Assembly (NCBI GenBank): GCA_937927235.1
Contig: CALBCM010000012.1
Location: 8,140-72,139 of the forward strand
DNA from: an uncultured Johnsonella sp.
GTDB taxonomy: Bacteria; Bacillota; Clostridia; Lachnospirales; Lachnospiraceae
Length of the DNA stretch: 64,000 nucleotides
Direction: 5' to 3'
The notes beneath the pieces were generated by a model. It saw only the letters and a list, made by a program, of their open reading frames with translations, had not been told where the DNA came from and ran no database searches. The translations under genes were made by a program, and so were the position numbers. Positions 51,687-59,726 of this stretch are shown piece after piece. Each line of letters begins with the position of its first letter. The stretch's first letter is position 1.

Positions 51687-52688
51687 TTATTCAATATTTT
51701 TTATTATTCCAAGATGTCTGTATGCACTTTCTGTAGCCACTCTCCCTCTTGGAGTTCTGTTAATAAATCCTTGCATCATAAGATAAGGCTCGTAAACTTC
51801 TTCAAGGGTTCCCGAATCTTCATTTAATGCAGCGGAAAGAGTTTCAATTCCTACAGGACCGCCTGCAAATTTTTCTATAATCACCGATAAAATCTCTCTG
51901 TCATTCTGGTCCAATCCGGCTTTGTCCACATCAAGTATATCCAGTGCATAGTCGGCAGCTTCTTTTGTAATTACGCCTTCATATTTTATTTGAGCAAAAT
52001 CTCTTACCCTCTTTAAAAGCCTGTTCGCCAATCTTGGAGTGCCTCTGCTCCTTTTTGCTATTTCAGCAGCTCCTTTTTCATCTATTTCAATGTCAAGCAC
52101 TGCCGCAGACCTGGTGATTATATTTTTTAATTCATTTTCATTATAAAATTCAAGTTTATTTACAATACCGAATCTATCTCTTAACGGCGCACTCAAAACT
52201 CCCGCTCTGGTGGTAGCTCCTATTAAAGTAAATCTGGGCAATTCAAGCCTTATACTCCTTGTACTTGACTCCTTGCCTAAAATTATATCAATAGCAAAAT
52301 CTTCCATTGCCGGATAAAGCACTTCCTCAACCTGACGGTTTAATCTATGTATCTCATCAATAAATAATACATCACCTTCAGAAAGATTGCTTAATATTGC
52401 CGCTATTTCACCGGGCTTTTCAATAGCCGGTCCTGAAGTAATCTTTAAATTTACTCCCATTTCACCTGCAATGATTGAACTTAAGGTAGTCTTTCCAAGC
52501 CCCGGCGGTCCATAAAAAAGCACATGGTCAAGAGTTTCATTTCTTAATTTTGCAGCGTCAATATAGATTTTAATATTTGATTTAATTTTTTCCTGACCTA
52601 TATATTCATCTAAATATTTAGGTCTTAGATTTTTTTCAAATTGTTTTTCTTCAGAGATTATATCTGTAGTTATGATGTTTCTTTCCAT
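51687..52688 (-). CDS. ruvB: Holliday junction branch-migration ATPase RuvB
   Basis: RuvB is the AAA+ hexamer that drives branch migration with RuvA. The Walker A GPPGLGKTT is at residues 60-68, DEIH is the Walker B, GATTRAG is the sensor 1 region and LRDRFG is the arginine finger region. The C-terminal winged-helix domain follows. The 333-residue length is normal. It lies 21 bp after ruvA; ruvC is not in the window, which is common in Firmicutes that use RecU. Confidence 0.97.
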   Translation of the reverse strand: MERNIITTDIISEEKQFEKNLRPKYLDEYIGQEKIKSNIKIYIDAAKLRNETLDHVLFYGPPGLGKTTLSSIIAGEMGVNLKITSGPAIEKPGEIAAILSNLSEGDVLFIDEIHRLNRQVEEVLYPAMEDFAIDIILGKESSTRSIRLELPRFTLIGATTRAGVLSAPLRDRFGIVNKLEFYNENELKNIITRSAAVLDIEIDEKGAAEIAKRSRGTPRLANRLLKRVRDFAQIKYEGVITKEAADYALDILDVDKAGLDQNDREILSVIIEKFAGGPVGIETLSAALNEDSGTLEEVYEPYLMMQGFINRTPRGRVATESAYRHLGIIKNIE

Positions 52689-52709
52689 TAAATATTACTT
52701 CTTTCCATT

Positions 52710-53318
52710 TTAAAATACGGCAAGCTTTTTTAATGCAAGCTTTAAAATATTTTCCGCAGTCATATCTTCAGTGATTTCTATTTCTTTAACCGCTTTTGCC
52801 GCTTCCGAGGTGCTGTAGCCAAGACTGTAGAGAGCCTCCACCGCTTCCAGTTCTTTTCCGGCTTTATTTGGCGGCAGGCTTGTTGGAGCTGGAGTCGCCT
52901 CCTTTAATATTTCGTCAATTCCTATCTTATCCTTTAAGTCAAGTATAAGTCTTTTTGCAGTTTTTACTCCGATGCCAGGAGCCTTTGACACCGTTTTTAC
53001 ATCTTCCGTAATTACAGCTGCCCTGAGTTCATCTCCGGAAAGAGTTGACAGTATGGCAAGCGCTCCCTTAGGACCTATACCGTTGACTGAAAGCACCTGT
53101 TTAAACAGCTGAAGCTCCTGTCTGTTCTCAAATCCATACAGGCTTAAGCTGTCTTCCGAAACCTTAAAATATGTATATACAATAACTTCCTTTCCTATTT
53201 TGGGGAGCTTCTGCATAAAAGTCAGAGGTATATAGATATTGACTCCTATGCTCCCTGCTTCCACCACAATGCTGTCACTGCATATTTCAGCAAGCCTTCC
53301 TTTAATATATGAAATCAT
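52710..53318 (-). CDS. ruvA: Holliday junction DNA-binding protein RuvA
   Basis: RuvA tetramers hold the Holliday junction and position RuvB. The OB fold (residues 1-65) is followed by two helix-hairpin-helix motifs, seen in LSVNGIGPKGALAILS and APGIGVKTAKRLILDLKDKI. The C-terminal domain (about residues 155-202) contacts RuvB. The 202-residue length is normal. It is the first gene of the ruvAB pair and is divergent from the exonuclease gene across 150 bp. Confidence 0.96.
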   Translation of the reverse strand: MISYIKGRLAEICSDSIVVEAGSIGVNIYIPLTFMQKLPKIGKEVIVYTYFKVSEDSLSLYGFENRQELQLFKQVLSVNGIGPKGALAILSTLSGDELRAAVITEDVKTVSKAPGIGVKTAKRLILDLKDKIGIDEILKEATPAPTSLPPNKAGKELEAVEALYSLGYSTSEAAKAVKEIEITEDMTAENILKLALKKLAVF

Positions 53319-53468
53319 ATTTTAAAAGTTATCCTTTCTATTCTTGAAATAAGCTTGAATTATTTGTATAATAATATTGAGGGGGGATAAAACTTTAAAA
53401 TCAGATATATTTTAGCATACAATCAAATAAAATAAAATATATTATATAAATATTAACGGGTATTAATT

Positions 53469-54560
53469 ATGAAAACTATTACAAAAAATATCAAATTAAA
53501 CATCAATTATGATTTAAATCTTATTGAAGTACCTGAAAAAATAGCTTTTTTTGATATTGAAACTACCGGGCTTTCCCCTGAAAATTCAGAGCTTTATATC
53601 ATAGGCGTGCTTGTGCCTGCTGATAATTCCGCTCTAAATAATACAGTAAATTTTAAGCTCACGCAATTTTTCTCTGAAAGTATTTCAGATGAGCTTGATT
53701 TAATAAAAGCCTTTTTTAAAATATTGGAAAAATGCAAAGCTCTGATACATTTTAATGGTGACAGATTTGATATACCCTATATTAAAAAGGTTTGTGCACA
53801 TTATAATATAGAGCACCCGTTTGACCAAATAAAATCACTTGATATTTATAAAATCGCCAGGCGAAAAAGAATTATTATAAATTCCTTTAAATTTAATCAA
53901 AAATCACTCGAGCAGTTTCTGGGAATTAAGCGTGAAGACAGATTCAGCGGCAAGGAGCTGATAGATATTTATAATCAATACCTTATAAATTATAAATACA
54001 GCTTCTTTGAGCCTCTTGTGCTTCATAATAAAGAAGACCTCACCGGTCTGGTACAGCTTCTTCCCATATTAAGCTATAAAGATTTTATAGAGGGAGAATT
54101 TAAGCTTATTTCTAAAAGCATAAATCAAGACTATCTTGAGGCGGTCTTTGAATCCGAATATTATATTCCAAAACCATTTCGGATAAAAAATAATCTGTAT
54201 TCCGTAAATGGAAAAGACAATATATTTACCCTCAGGTGCCGCCTTTATACAGGAGAGGCAAAGCTCTTTTTTAACAATTATAAAGATTATTATTATCTTC
54301 CGCTTGAAGATATGGCGGTACATAAAAGTATAGGAAATTTTGTAGATAAATCAGTCAGAAAAAATGCAGTCAAATCTACTGCATATATTAAAAAGAACTC
54401 CACCTTTCTTCCTGCATGTGCAGGCTGTGCTCTTAAAACCTTCTATAAAAAATATAACGATAAAACCGGATATTTTGAACTTGAAGATTTCGATTTTAAT
54501 AATAAAGACTTAATTACCTCCTTTATAAAGGGCGTATTTTCTATGCTCAGTCTTATTTAA
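53469..54560 (+). CDS. DEDD-type RNase H-like exonuclease (YprB-like)
   Basis: The protein has a 3'-5' exonuclease core of the RNase_H_2/YprB type: FFDIETTGLS at residues 27-36 gives the first Asp and Glu, and HFNGDRFDIPYI near residue 100 gives the next Asp. The remainder (about residues 200-363) shows little family identity and contains a CAGCALKTFY motif. Bacillus YprB usually carries a C-terminal TPR-like part; the length of 363 residues agrees roughly. It is divergent to ruvA, and ends directly against the opposite-strand DUF5662 gene. Confidence 0.82.
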   Translation: MKTITKNIKLNINYDLNLIEVPEKIAFFDIETTGLSPENSELYIIGVLVPADNSALNNTVNFKLTQFFSESISDELDLIKAFFKILEKCKALIHFNGDRFDIPYIKKVCAHYNIEHPFDQIKSLDIYKIARRKRIIINSFKFNQKSLEQFLGIKREDRFSGKELIDIYNQYLINYKYSFFEPLVLHNKEDLTGLVQLLPILSYKDFIEGEFKLISKSINQDYLEAVFESEYYIPKPFRIKNNLYSVNGKDNIFTLRCRLYTGEAKLFFNNYKDYYYLPLEDMAVHKSIGNFVDKSVRKNAVKSTAYIKKNSTFLPACAGCALKTFYKKYNDKTGYFELEDFDFNNKDLITSFIKGVFSMLSLI

Positions 54561-55133
54561 TTATCCTTTATAAATTTTTCCATCATAAACATACTGATGC
54601 TTATACAGCCACCTCATATAAGCAAGAGTTTTTTTCAGCCCCTTATCTTTATTCATTAACAAGAGTTTTTCAAGAAGAAGCTTCGTTTCCGGATGGAGAT
54701 GTATCACCTGTCCCTCTCGCTTGCTGTAATATTCCCAAGGAATTGCCGAATTATACTCTTTGCCGCTATAAACCATTGAAGCGGCAATTCTGTCACAGAC
54801 CATTTCAAGTACATACTTAAGCGGCATTTTCATGCCGACCAGCCCTTCCTCCGAGTTAAAGGAATAATCAATCCAATATTCAAAGTGATGCTTATTTCTG
54901 CCCTTATGATGCAGCCAAGCCTTAGAAAATCCGTTTTTAAGCTTTTCTGCCGCATTTGGACTCCTATTCCCTTGGTAGTATTTAACTCCGGGCAAGAATT
55001 CCTCTGGTGAATATTTGCTTAAATCATGCAGCAAACCCTGCTTTATCATTCCCACCTTAAAGCATAAATCCATTACGGTGAGCTTATGTTTAGTTATAGT
55101 CATAAAGTGTTTAATAACTCTGTCAAATTGCAT
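54561..55133 (-). CDS. DUF5662 family protein, possible HD-like hydrolase
   Basis: The 190-residue protein matches DUF5662 by eye. GLLHDLSKYSPEEF near residues 33-46 and AWLHHKGRNKHHFEYW near 72-87 give a set of His and Asp residues that look like a metal site similar to HD-domain enzymes. No substrate is known. The stop codon abuts the stop of the plus-strand exonuclease gene with no bases between. The start lies 64 bp upstream of the cold-shock promoter region, which is divergent. Confidence 0.78.
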   Translation of the reverse strand: MQFDRVIKHFMTITKHKLTVMDLCFKVGMIKQGLLHDLSKYSPEEFLPGVKYYQGNRSPNAAEKLKNGFSKAWLHHKGRNKHHFEYWIDYSFNSEEGLVGMKMPLKYVLEMVCDRIAASMVYSGKEYNSAIPWEYYSKREGQVIHLHPETKLLLEKLLLMNKDKGLKKTLAYMRWLYKHQYVYDGKIYKG

Positions 55134-55161
55134 AATTATCTACCTCAATATCATAAAATGT

Positions 55162-55190
55162 TTGACATAATACATAGAGTGTGCTAGAAT
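55162..55190 (+). promoter_or_regulatory. Promoter of the cold-shock protein gene
   Basis: TTGACA, a 17-nt spacer and TAGAAT lie 118 nt upstream of the csp start, so the mRNA has a leader of about 110 nt. A TACAGG/CCTGTA hairpin lies in the leader. Long folded leaders with temperature-dependent shape are typical of csp mRNAs. Confidence 0.75.
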
Positions 55191-55307
55191 ATAAGTGTTT
55201 TATTTTAATATAACTGTTATTTAAGCTGCTTATATTAAAGTAAGGTACAGGTATTGCTTCAAAAGGTAAGCCTGTAGTTTTATTTATATTTTTGGAGGAC
55301 TATGGTT

Positions 55308-55511
55308 ATGAGTAAGGGTAAAGTTAAGTGGTTTAATAACCAAAAAGGTTATGGTTTTATCTCTGATGAAGGCGGAGAGGACGTTTTTGTACACTTTTCA
55401 GGTCTGAATATGGATGGATTTAAAACTCTTTCTGAAGGTGCTGAGGTTGAATACGAAATAATCGAAAGTGGAAAAGGCGCACAGGCAGTTAATGTAAATG
55501 TTATACAATAG
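55308..55511 (+). CDS. csp: Cold-shock protein (CspA family)
   Basis: This 67-residue OB-fold RNA chaperone melts mRNA structure at low temperature. The RNP1 motif KGYGFI is at residues 13-18 and RNP2 DVFVHF at 25-30. I chose the ATG at 55308, nine bases after GGAGG; the ATG two codons earlier is only three bases from that site. It is a single gene with its own promoter, a long leader and a strong terminator. Confidence 0.95.
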   Translation: MSKGKVKWFNNQKGYGFISDEGGEDVFVHFSGLNMDGFKTLSEGAEVEYEIIESGKGAQAVNVNVIQ

Positions 55512-55538
55512 CTTAAGCTGTTTTTATACCCATAAAGG

Positions 55539-55584
55539 CTTTTCAAAAGAGTCGCTTTTATACGAATCTTTTGAAAAGTTTTTT
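55539..55584 (+). terminator. Intrinsic terminator of the cold-shock gene
   Basis: CTTTTCAAAAGA (55539-55550) pairs perfectly with TCTTTTGAAAAG (55567-55578), followed by six T residues on the plus strand. The opposite strand ends hslO immediately after. Confidence 0.85.
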
Positions 55585-55586
55585 AT

Positions 55587-56474
55587 TTATGCCTCATCCA
55601 GGAGCTTTTTTAATTCCTCACTTGTGAAAATATATTTTTTATTGCAAAAATGACATAAAAGCTCAGTATCGCCGCTCTCTTTTACAAGCTCTGAAAGCTC
55701 TTTTCTTCCTATGCTTATCAGTGCTTTCCTTGTTCTTTCCCGGCTGCAGTCACACCTGAAGCCGGCTTCAATTTTTTCATTAAATTCAAGCCTCATATCA
55801 TAAAATAATATGTCAAGTATATCCTCAGGAGCCTTGCCTTGACTTAAAAGAGCAGTCACCGGCAAAAGAGCGGCAAGCCTTTTTTCTATTTCAGTTGCCA
55901 GCTCAGACATATCCTCTCCCTCTTTTGCGGGCATAAGCTGAATTATAAAGCCTCCCGAAAAGGCCACAGTATTATCCCTGTTCATTAAAACGCCAAGTGC
56001 CACAGCTGAAGGCAGCTGCTCGCTGACAGCATAGTAATAGGCTAAGTCTTCGGCTATCTCTCCCGATATAAGCTCAGTCTGACCCACATAGGGCTCTTTA
56101 AGCCCTATGTCCGATATAACGCTGAGCACTCCCCTGCCTATGGCTCCGGAAACATCAAGCTTGCCTAGGCTGTTTGCCGGAATTAAAACCGCAGGATTAA
56201 AGACATAGCCCTTGGCATGCCCGAAGGCATCGGCACTTACCAGCATTCCACCCAGCGGACCCTCGCCCGCAATCCTTAAAGTAAGCAAATCTTCCCTGCC
56301 CTTCATCATGCTTCCCATCATCAGTCCTGCGCTTAGAAGCCTGCCAAGTGCCGCCGTGGCCACAGGGCTAGTGTTATGGAGTCTTCTCGCCTCTTCACAG
56401 GTATGCTTTGAGGTACATGCAAAGGCTCTTATCCTGCCTTCTGCAGCAGTAGCCTTAATTATATAATCCTGCAT
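55587..56474 (-). CDS. hslO: Redox-regulated holdase Hsp33
   Basis: Hsp33 is a chaperone activated by oxidation of four zinc-binding cysteines. These are Cys241, Cys243 (CDC) and Cys274, Cys277 (CHFC), in the family's CXC-X(27-32)-CXXC pattern. The 295-residue length is normal. It starts just 4 bp after the methyltransferase gene stop. It adds an oxidative-stress chaperone to the clpP, tig and htpG set in this window. Confidence 0.96.
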   Translation of the reverse strand: MQDYIIKATAAEGRIRAFACTSKHTCEEARRLHNTSPVATAALGRLLSAGLMMGSMMKGREDLLTLRIAGEGPLGGMLVSADAFGHAKGYVFNPAVLIPANSLGKLDVSGAIGRGVLSVISDIGLKEPYVGQTELISGEIAEDLAYYYAVSEQLPSAVALGVLMNRDNTVAFSGGFIIQLMPAKEGEDMSELATEIEKRLAALLPVTALLSQGKAPEDILDILFYDMRLEFNEKIEAGFRCDCSRERTRKALISIGRKELSELVKESGDTELLCHFCNKKYIFTSEELKKLLDEA

Positions 56475-56477
56475 TAT

Positions 56478-57275
56478 TTATCTTTCCCGCTTTCCGTTTT
56501 CATAAAGACATATAAGGTATCGTTGAGTATCTTGCTTTACCTCTGCAAAGCTGTCAGCATCATAGACCTCTCCCCATAAAAGTCCTGACATCTCAGCAGC
56601 CTTTTTAAGCTCTTCAAGTGAATATGCTCTCTGCAGATGCAGTTCTTCAAACCTTCTGTAAACCGAATCCACTTCATTTAAAGCTTTTAAATCAGTTGAT
56701 TTCACTTTATCTCTTATAAAAAATGTCAGGCTGGAGCTGTTTATACAGCTTTGCCTATTATAGTCGTTTTCCCATATAAAGCTGCCTTCCTCACGATTTT
56801 CAGCAAATACATTATCTGCAAGTATGCTTTCATATTTATAAACAGAATTGCAGTCAAATATAAAAGGAGCTTCAGGGTCAAGATAATTATTTACGAGTTT
56901 AAACATCTGTACCAGCTCTTCAAACTTAGTGATATAGTTTAAGGTATCGCATCTGCTGATAATAGCTGCACAGGTTCCATAAAGCTCAAATTCTCTTATA
57001 TCCTGGCACAGGTACAATATATCTGTACCGGAAAGTACATTTTTGCTAAGTGCAATATCAAGCATATCATACGAATTATCAATACCTATCATATCATAGC
57101 CCTCCTTTGAAAGCTGCTGAGTAAGGCTTCCGGTACCGCAGCCTAAATCAGCCACTATGCCTGATTTAATTCCAGCACTAAGAAGCAGAGTTTTAATCTG
57201 CCTGCACCATTCGGTATATGGCACCTCATCCATAAATAAATCATAGACAGCCGCAAAATTTTTATAGATTTCCAT
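56478..57275 (-). CDS. Class I SAM-dependent methyltransferase
   Basis: The Rossmann-fold SAM motif I is ADLGCGTGSLTQQL near residues 42-55, with an acidic IGIDNSYDML for motif II. The C-terminal half differs from well-studied families, and the substrate is unknown. It has 265 residues. The start overlaps the stop of the SEC-C gene by one base and it ends 4 bp before hslO, so the three genes form one transcript. Confidence 0.85.
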   Translation of the reverse strand: MEIYKNFAAVYDLFMDEVPYTEWCRQIKTLLLSAGIKSGIVADLGCGTGSLTQQLSKEGYDMIGIDNSYDMLDIALSKNVLSGTDILYLCQDIREFELYGTCAAIISRCDTLNYITKFEELVQMFKLVNNYLDPEAPFIFDCNSVYKYESILADNVFAENREEGSFIWENDYNRQSCINSSSLTFFIRDKVKSTDLKALNEVDSVYRRFEELHLQRAYSLEELKKAAEMSGLLWGEVYDADSFAEVKQDTQRYLICLYENGKRER

Positions 57276-57775
57276 TATTTTCCACAGCAGTGCTTATATT
57301 TTTTGCCGCTGCCGCATGGACAGGGGTCATTTCTGCCTGTTTTTTTCTCTTTTACTACAGTTCCGCTCTTTTTCTGCTCTTTATAAAGCTCCTTTCGCCT
57401 TTCCTCTGTAAGAATTGCATCCCATTGCGGCAAGGTATAAAGCCATTCAGCTTTCGCCTCAACCATATTATAATAGAGCTTTTCAGGTACTATTTCTATT
57501 CTGATATCAGTAGCTTCGTCCATAGTTTCCAAAGGATTAGGCTCTGTAATTGATTCATTAATGCCGTCAAGAAATCCCGTTATCGTTTCTATGTCTGTAT
57601 CAAATCTTTTAGCAAGTTCAGCCACACTGCAGCTTATCACAGTTTTATAATCTGCAAGCAGCTTTTCATAGATACCCTTTTCAATTAAAAAATATCTTTT
57701 CCAAAGCTCTTCCTTGGCTTTATTATCGGTTCCTTCACCGTAAGCATTTTTTCTCCAGGTTTCAAGTAAAGTCAT
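57275..57775 (-). CDS. SEC-C zinc-motif protein
   Basis: The C-terminal 20 residues form a SEC-C zinc motif, CPCGSGKKYKHCC, as found at the end of SecA and in several small proteins that bind SecB or ribosomes. The N-terminal 140 residues are helical with an acidic stretch and are not a family that I recognise. It has 166 residues. It leads the SEC-C, methyltransferase, hslO unit. Confidence 0.85.
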   Translation of the reverse strand: MTLLETWRKNAYGEGTDNKAKEELWKRYFLIEKGIYEKLLADYKTVISCSVAELAKRFDTDIETITGFLDGINESITEPNPLETMDEATDIRIEIVPEKLYYNMVEAKAEWLYTLPQWDAILTEERRKELYKEQKKSGTVVKEKKTGRNDPCPCGSGKKYKHCCGK

Positions 57776-57826
57776 ATTAAAAACCGCCTTTCAATAAATA
57801 TCATCATATAAATTATTTTATTTATC

Positions 57827-57864
57827 AAAAAACTTATATAGGCTCCTATAGGAGCCTGTATAAG
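57827..57864 (-). terminator. Intrinsic terminator of the AI-2E-type permease gene
   Basis: The arms 57833-57848 and 57849-57864 form a nearly perfect palindrome (one G-T pair) around AGGCTCCTA/TAGGAGCCT, followed by six T residues on the minus strand. It lies 116 bp past the gene. Confidence 0.8.
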
Positions 57865-57980
57865 CTTTAAAATCTGCTATTCAATATTTCACACGTAATT
57901 ATAGCTTATGGAATATTCTTTGTAAAGTGAACATTCTCAATCCGCTTTGCCGTTGCTGATACAGCAGATAAAAATTCTTC

Positions 57981-59222
57981 TTATTTCTGGGTATTAACAA
58001 ATTCCTTATCTTCTTCTTTAATATATTCCAAATTCCAATAGTCCATAGTATCAGCTGAAAGCTCTTTTTTAGACAGCGCTTCATTGGTTTTTCTATTTAA
58101 AAGCTTATAAATAACCGCAAGAGTAGGCACGCCTATAATCATTCCTACTACTCCAAATAAACCTCCGAACAGAATAATGGAAAACAGTATCCAAAAGCTT
58201 GAAAGCCCCGTGGTCTGACCAAGTATCTTAGGACCTATTATATTTCCGTCAACCTGCTGCAAAATTAATATCCAGACGGAAAACTGCAGGCACTGTATCG
58301 GAGATACCAAAAGGATTATAAAAGCACTTGGTATCGCACCAATAAAGGGACCGAAAAACGGTATTACATTTGTAACTCCGACAATAGCACTGATAAGCAG
58401 GGCATAAGGCATATTTAAAATACTTATCGCTATATAGTTTACAAGTCCTATTATAATAGAGTCTATTATTTTGCCCACTATAAATTGTGAAAATACTATT
58501 TTTATATATCTTACTTCACTTATTAATCTGTTGGCAGCCCTTAAGGGCAAAAAAGCATAAGCTATCTTTTTCCCCTGTGCAGCGAGCGAGGTCTTTATAT
58601 TGAGCAGATATACCATTACCATAATTCCTATTAAAAAAGAAAATATTATTTTAACTATATTAATTATTCCCGTAGAAAAATTCCAGATATATTTATTGAG
58701 ATTCGGCAAAAAGGAGCTTTCAAGCCATGAATTAAATCTTTTCACTACAGAATAATAATTGTCCAGAATAAAGCTTTCTAAATTGGGGTTGTCCTTTGCA
58801 GCCTTTTCAATCGCAACGTAAAGCTTTTCAAGATTTTTAGGCGTAGTATTTACCATCTCCCTTATGCTTGCAATAAGCTGCGGGATGAGCATCATTATAA
58901 GTGAAAACACTATTAAAAGCACAAGCAGTATACAGGCAACAGTAGATATTGTCTTTGCTAAGCTTACAGCAGTTTTTTTATTTGTCATTATTTTTTTAAA
59001 CAGTACGGACAGCTTTTCATAAAGCTTATTGTAAACCGGCGACATAAGAAAAGCCATAACTGCACCGTAAAGTATAGGGCTAAGTATTGAAATCAATTTT
59101 GAAATCAAGGATTGCACTACCGAAAACTCTCTGAATATAAAATATATTATTATTGAGATTCCTATAACACTTACTGCCGTTATACCTGCATACAAATATT
59201 TGGCATACCTGCCGTCCCTCAT
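57981..59222 (-). CDS. AI-2E family transporter (PerM/YtvI type)
   Basis: The protein has about eight membrane helices in the AI-2E (PerM) arrangement, with VTNVIPFFGPFIGAIPSA near residues 280-297 as the conserved core. Members export autoinducer-2 in some bacteria, or act as Na+/H+ antiporters in others; the function here is not known. It has 413 residues, with a charged C-terminal tail of about 45 residues. It is a single-gene unit with a terminator. Confidence 0.88.
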   Translation of the reverse strand: MRDGRYAKYLYAGITAVSVIGISIIIYFIFREFSVVQSLISKLISILSPILYGAVMAFLMSPVYNKLYEKLSVLFKKIMTNKKTAVSLAKTISTVACILLVLLIVFSLIMMLIPQLIASIREMVNTTPKNLEKLYVAIEKAAKDNPNLESFILDNYYSVVKRFNSWLESSFLPNLNKYIWNFSTGIINIVKIIFSFLIGIMVMVYLLNIKTSLAAQGKKIAYAFLPLRAANRLISEVRYIKIVFSQFIVGKIIDSIIIGLVNYIAISILNMPYALLISAIVGVTNVIPFFGPFIGAIPSAFIILLVSPIQCLQFSVWILILQQVDGNIIGPKILGQTTGLSSFWILFSIILFGGLFGVVGMIIGVPTLAVIYKLLNRKTNEALSKKELSADTMDYWNLEYIKEEDKEFVNTQK

Positions 59223-59359
59223 TTGTCCTTCCTCCCTAAAATCCTGAATTAAGATTTTATTTTATTAAAAATTTCCGCATTATTTTGCTGTATATAATTT
59301 AATCGTTAATATGAATTATATCAAGTAATTTTTTATTAAAAATTTTAAAAAAATTAAAA

Positions 59360-59388
59360 AGGCAACAGAATTTTTAATTCTGTTGCCT
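59360..59388 (-). terminator. Intrinsic terminator after the glutaredoxin-like gene
   Basis: AGGCAACAGAATT (59360-59372) and AATTCTGTTGCCT (59376-59388) pair perfectly over 13 positions; TTTTTAATTTTTTT follows on the minus strand. It overlaps no coding base. Confidence 0.9.
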
Positions 59389-59398
59389 GAATATTATC

Positions 59399-59698
59399 CT
59401 AGCAGTTTTTACCATTAATGCTGCATGACTGACCGCTATCCTGCGGTCTTGACTTAAGGCCTGCATCCTCAGGTTTTAAGGTCACCGTACCGTCTTCCAA
59501 TATAAAACAGGGCAGTCCTATATATCCCTTCAGCTTTGCATCGTCAAACACCGGACTTTTATCACGGAGTCTTAAAAATTCCTTTAAGCTTTTTACATGC
59601 TCTCCTACATTAATTACTGTAAAGCCGCTGTTTCCTTCAATCTGCTCATCCAGATAGGTACAGTCAGGACAGGTTTTCATTCCATAAATCTTAATCAT
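59399..59698 (-). CDS. Glutaredoxin-like thiol protein
   Basis: The 99-residue protein has a thioredoxin-fold start, MIKIYGMKTCPDC, with the CPDC redox pair at residues 10-13, and a cis-Pro loop GLPCF near residue 63. The end carries CSINGKNC, two extra cysteines that are not usual. It resembles the small glutaredoxin-related family in Clostridia and would act in the cytoplasm. It lies 28 bp after the lipoprotein gene, so the two may share a transcript. Confidence 0.8.
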   Translation of the reverse strand: MIKIYGMKTCPDCTYLDEQIEGNSGFTVINVGEHVKSLKEFLRLRDKSPVFDDAKLKGYIGLPCFILEDGTVTLKPEDAGLKSRPQDSGQSCSINGKNC

Positions 59699-59726
59699 TT
59701 TTTATTCTCCCTCTTTAATATAAAAT

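Noticed and set aside
57899..58084. Minus-strand 61-codon frame at the end of the AI-2E permease gene
   Set aside because: It overlaps the permease C-terminus in another frame and has no ribosome site or protein-like pattern.
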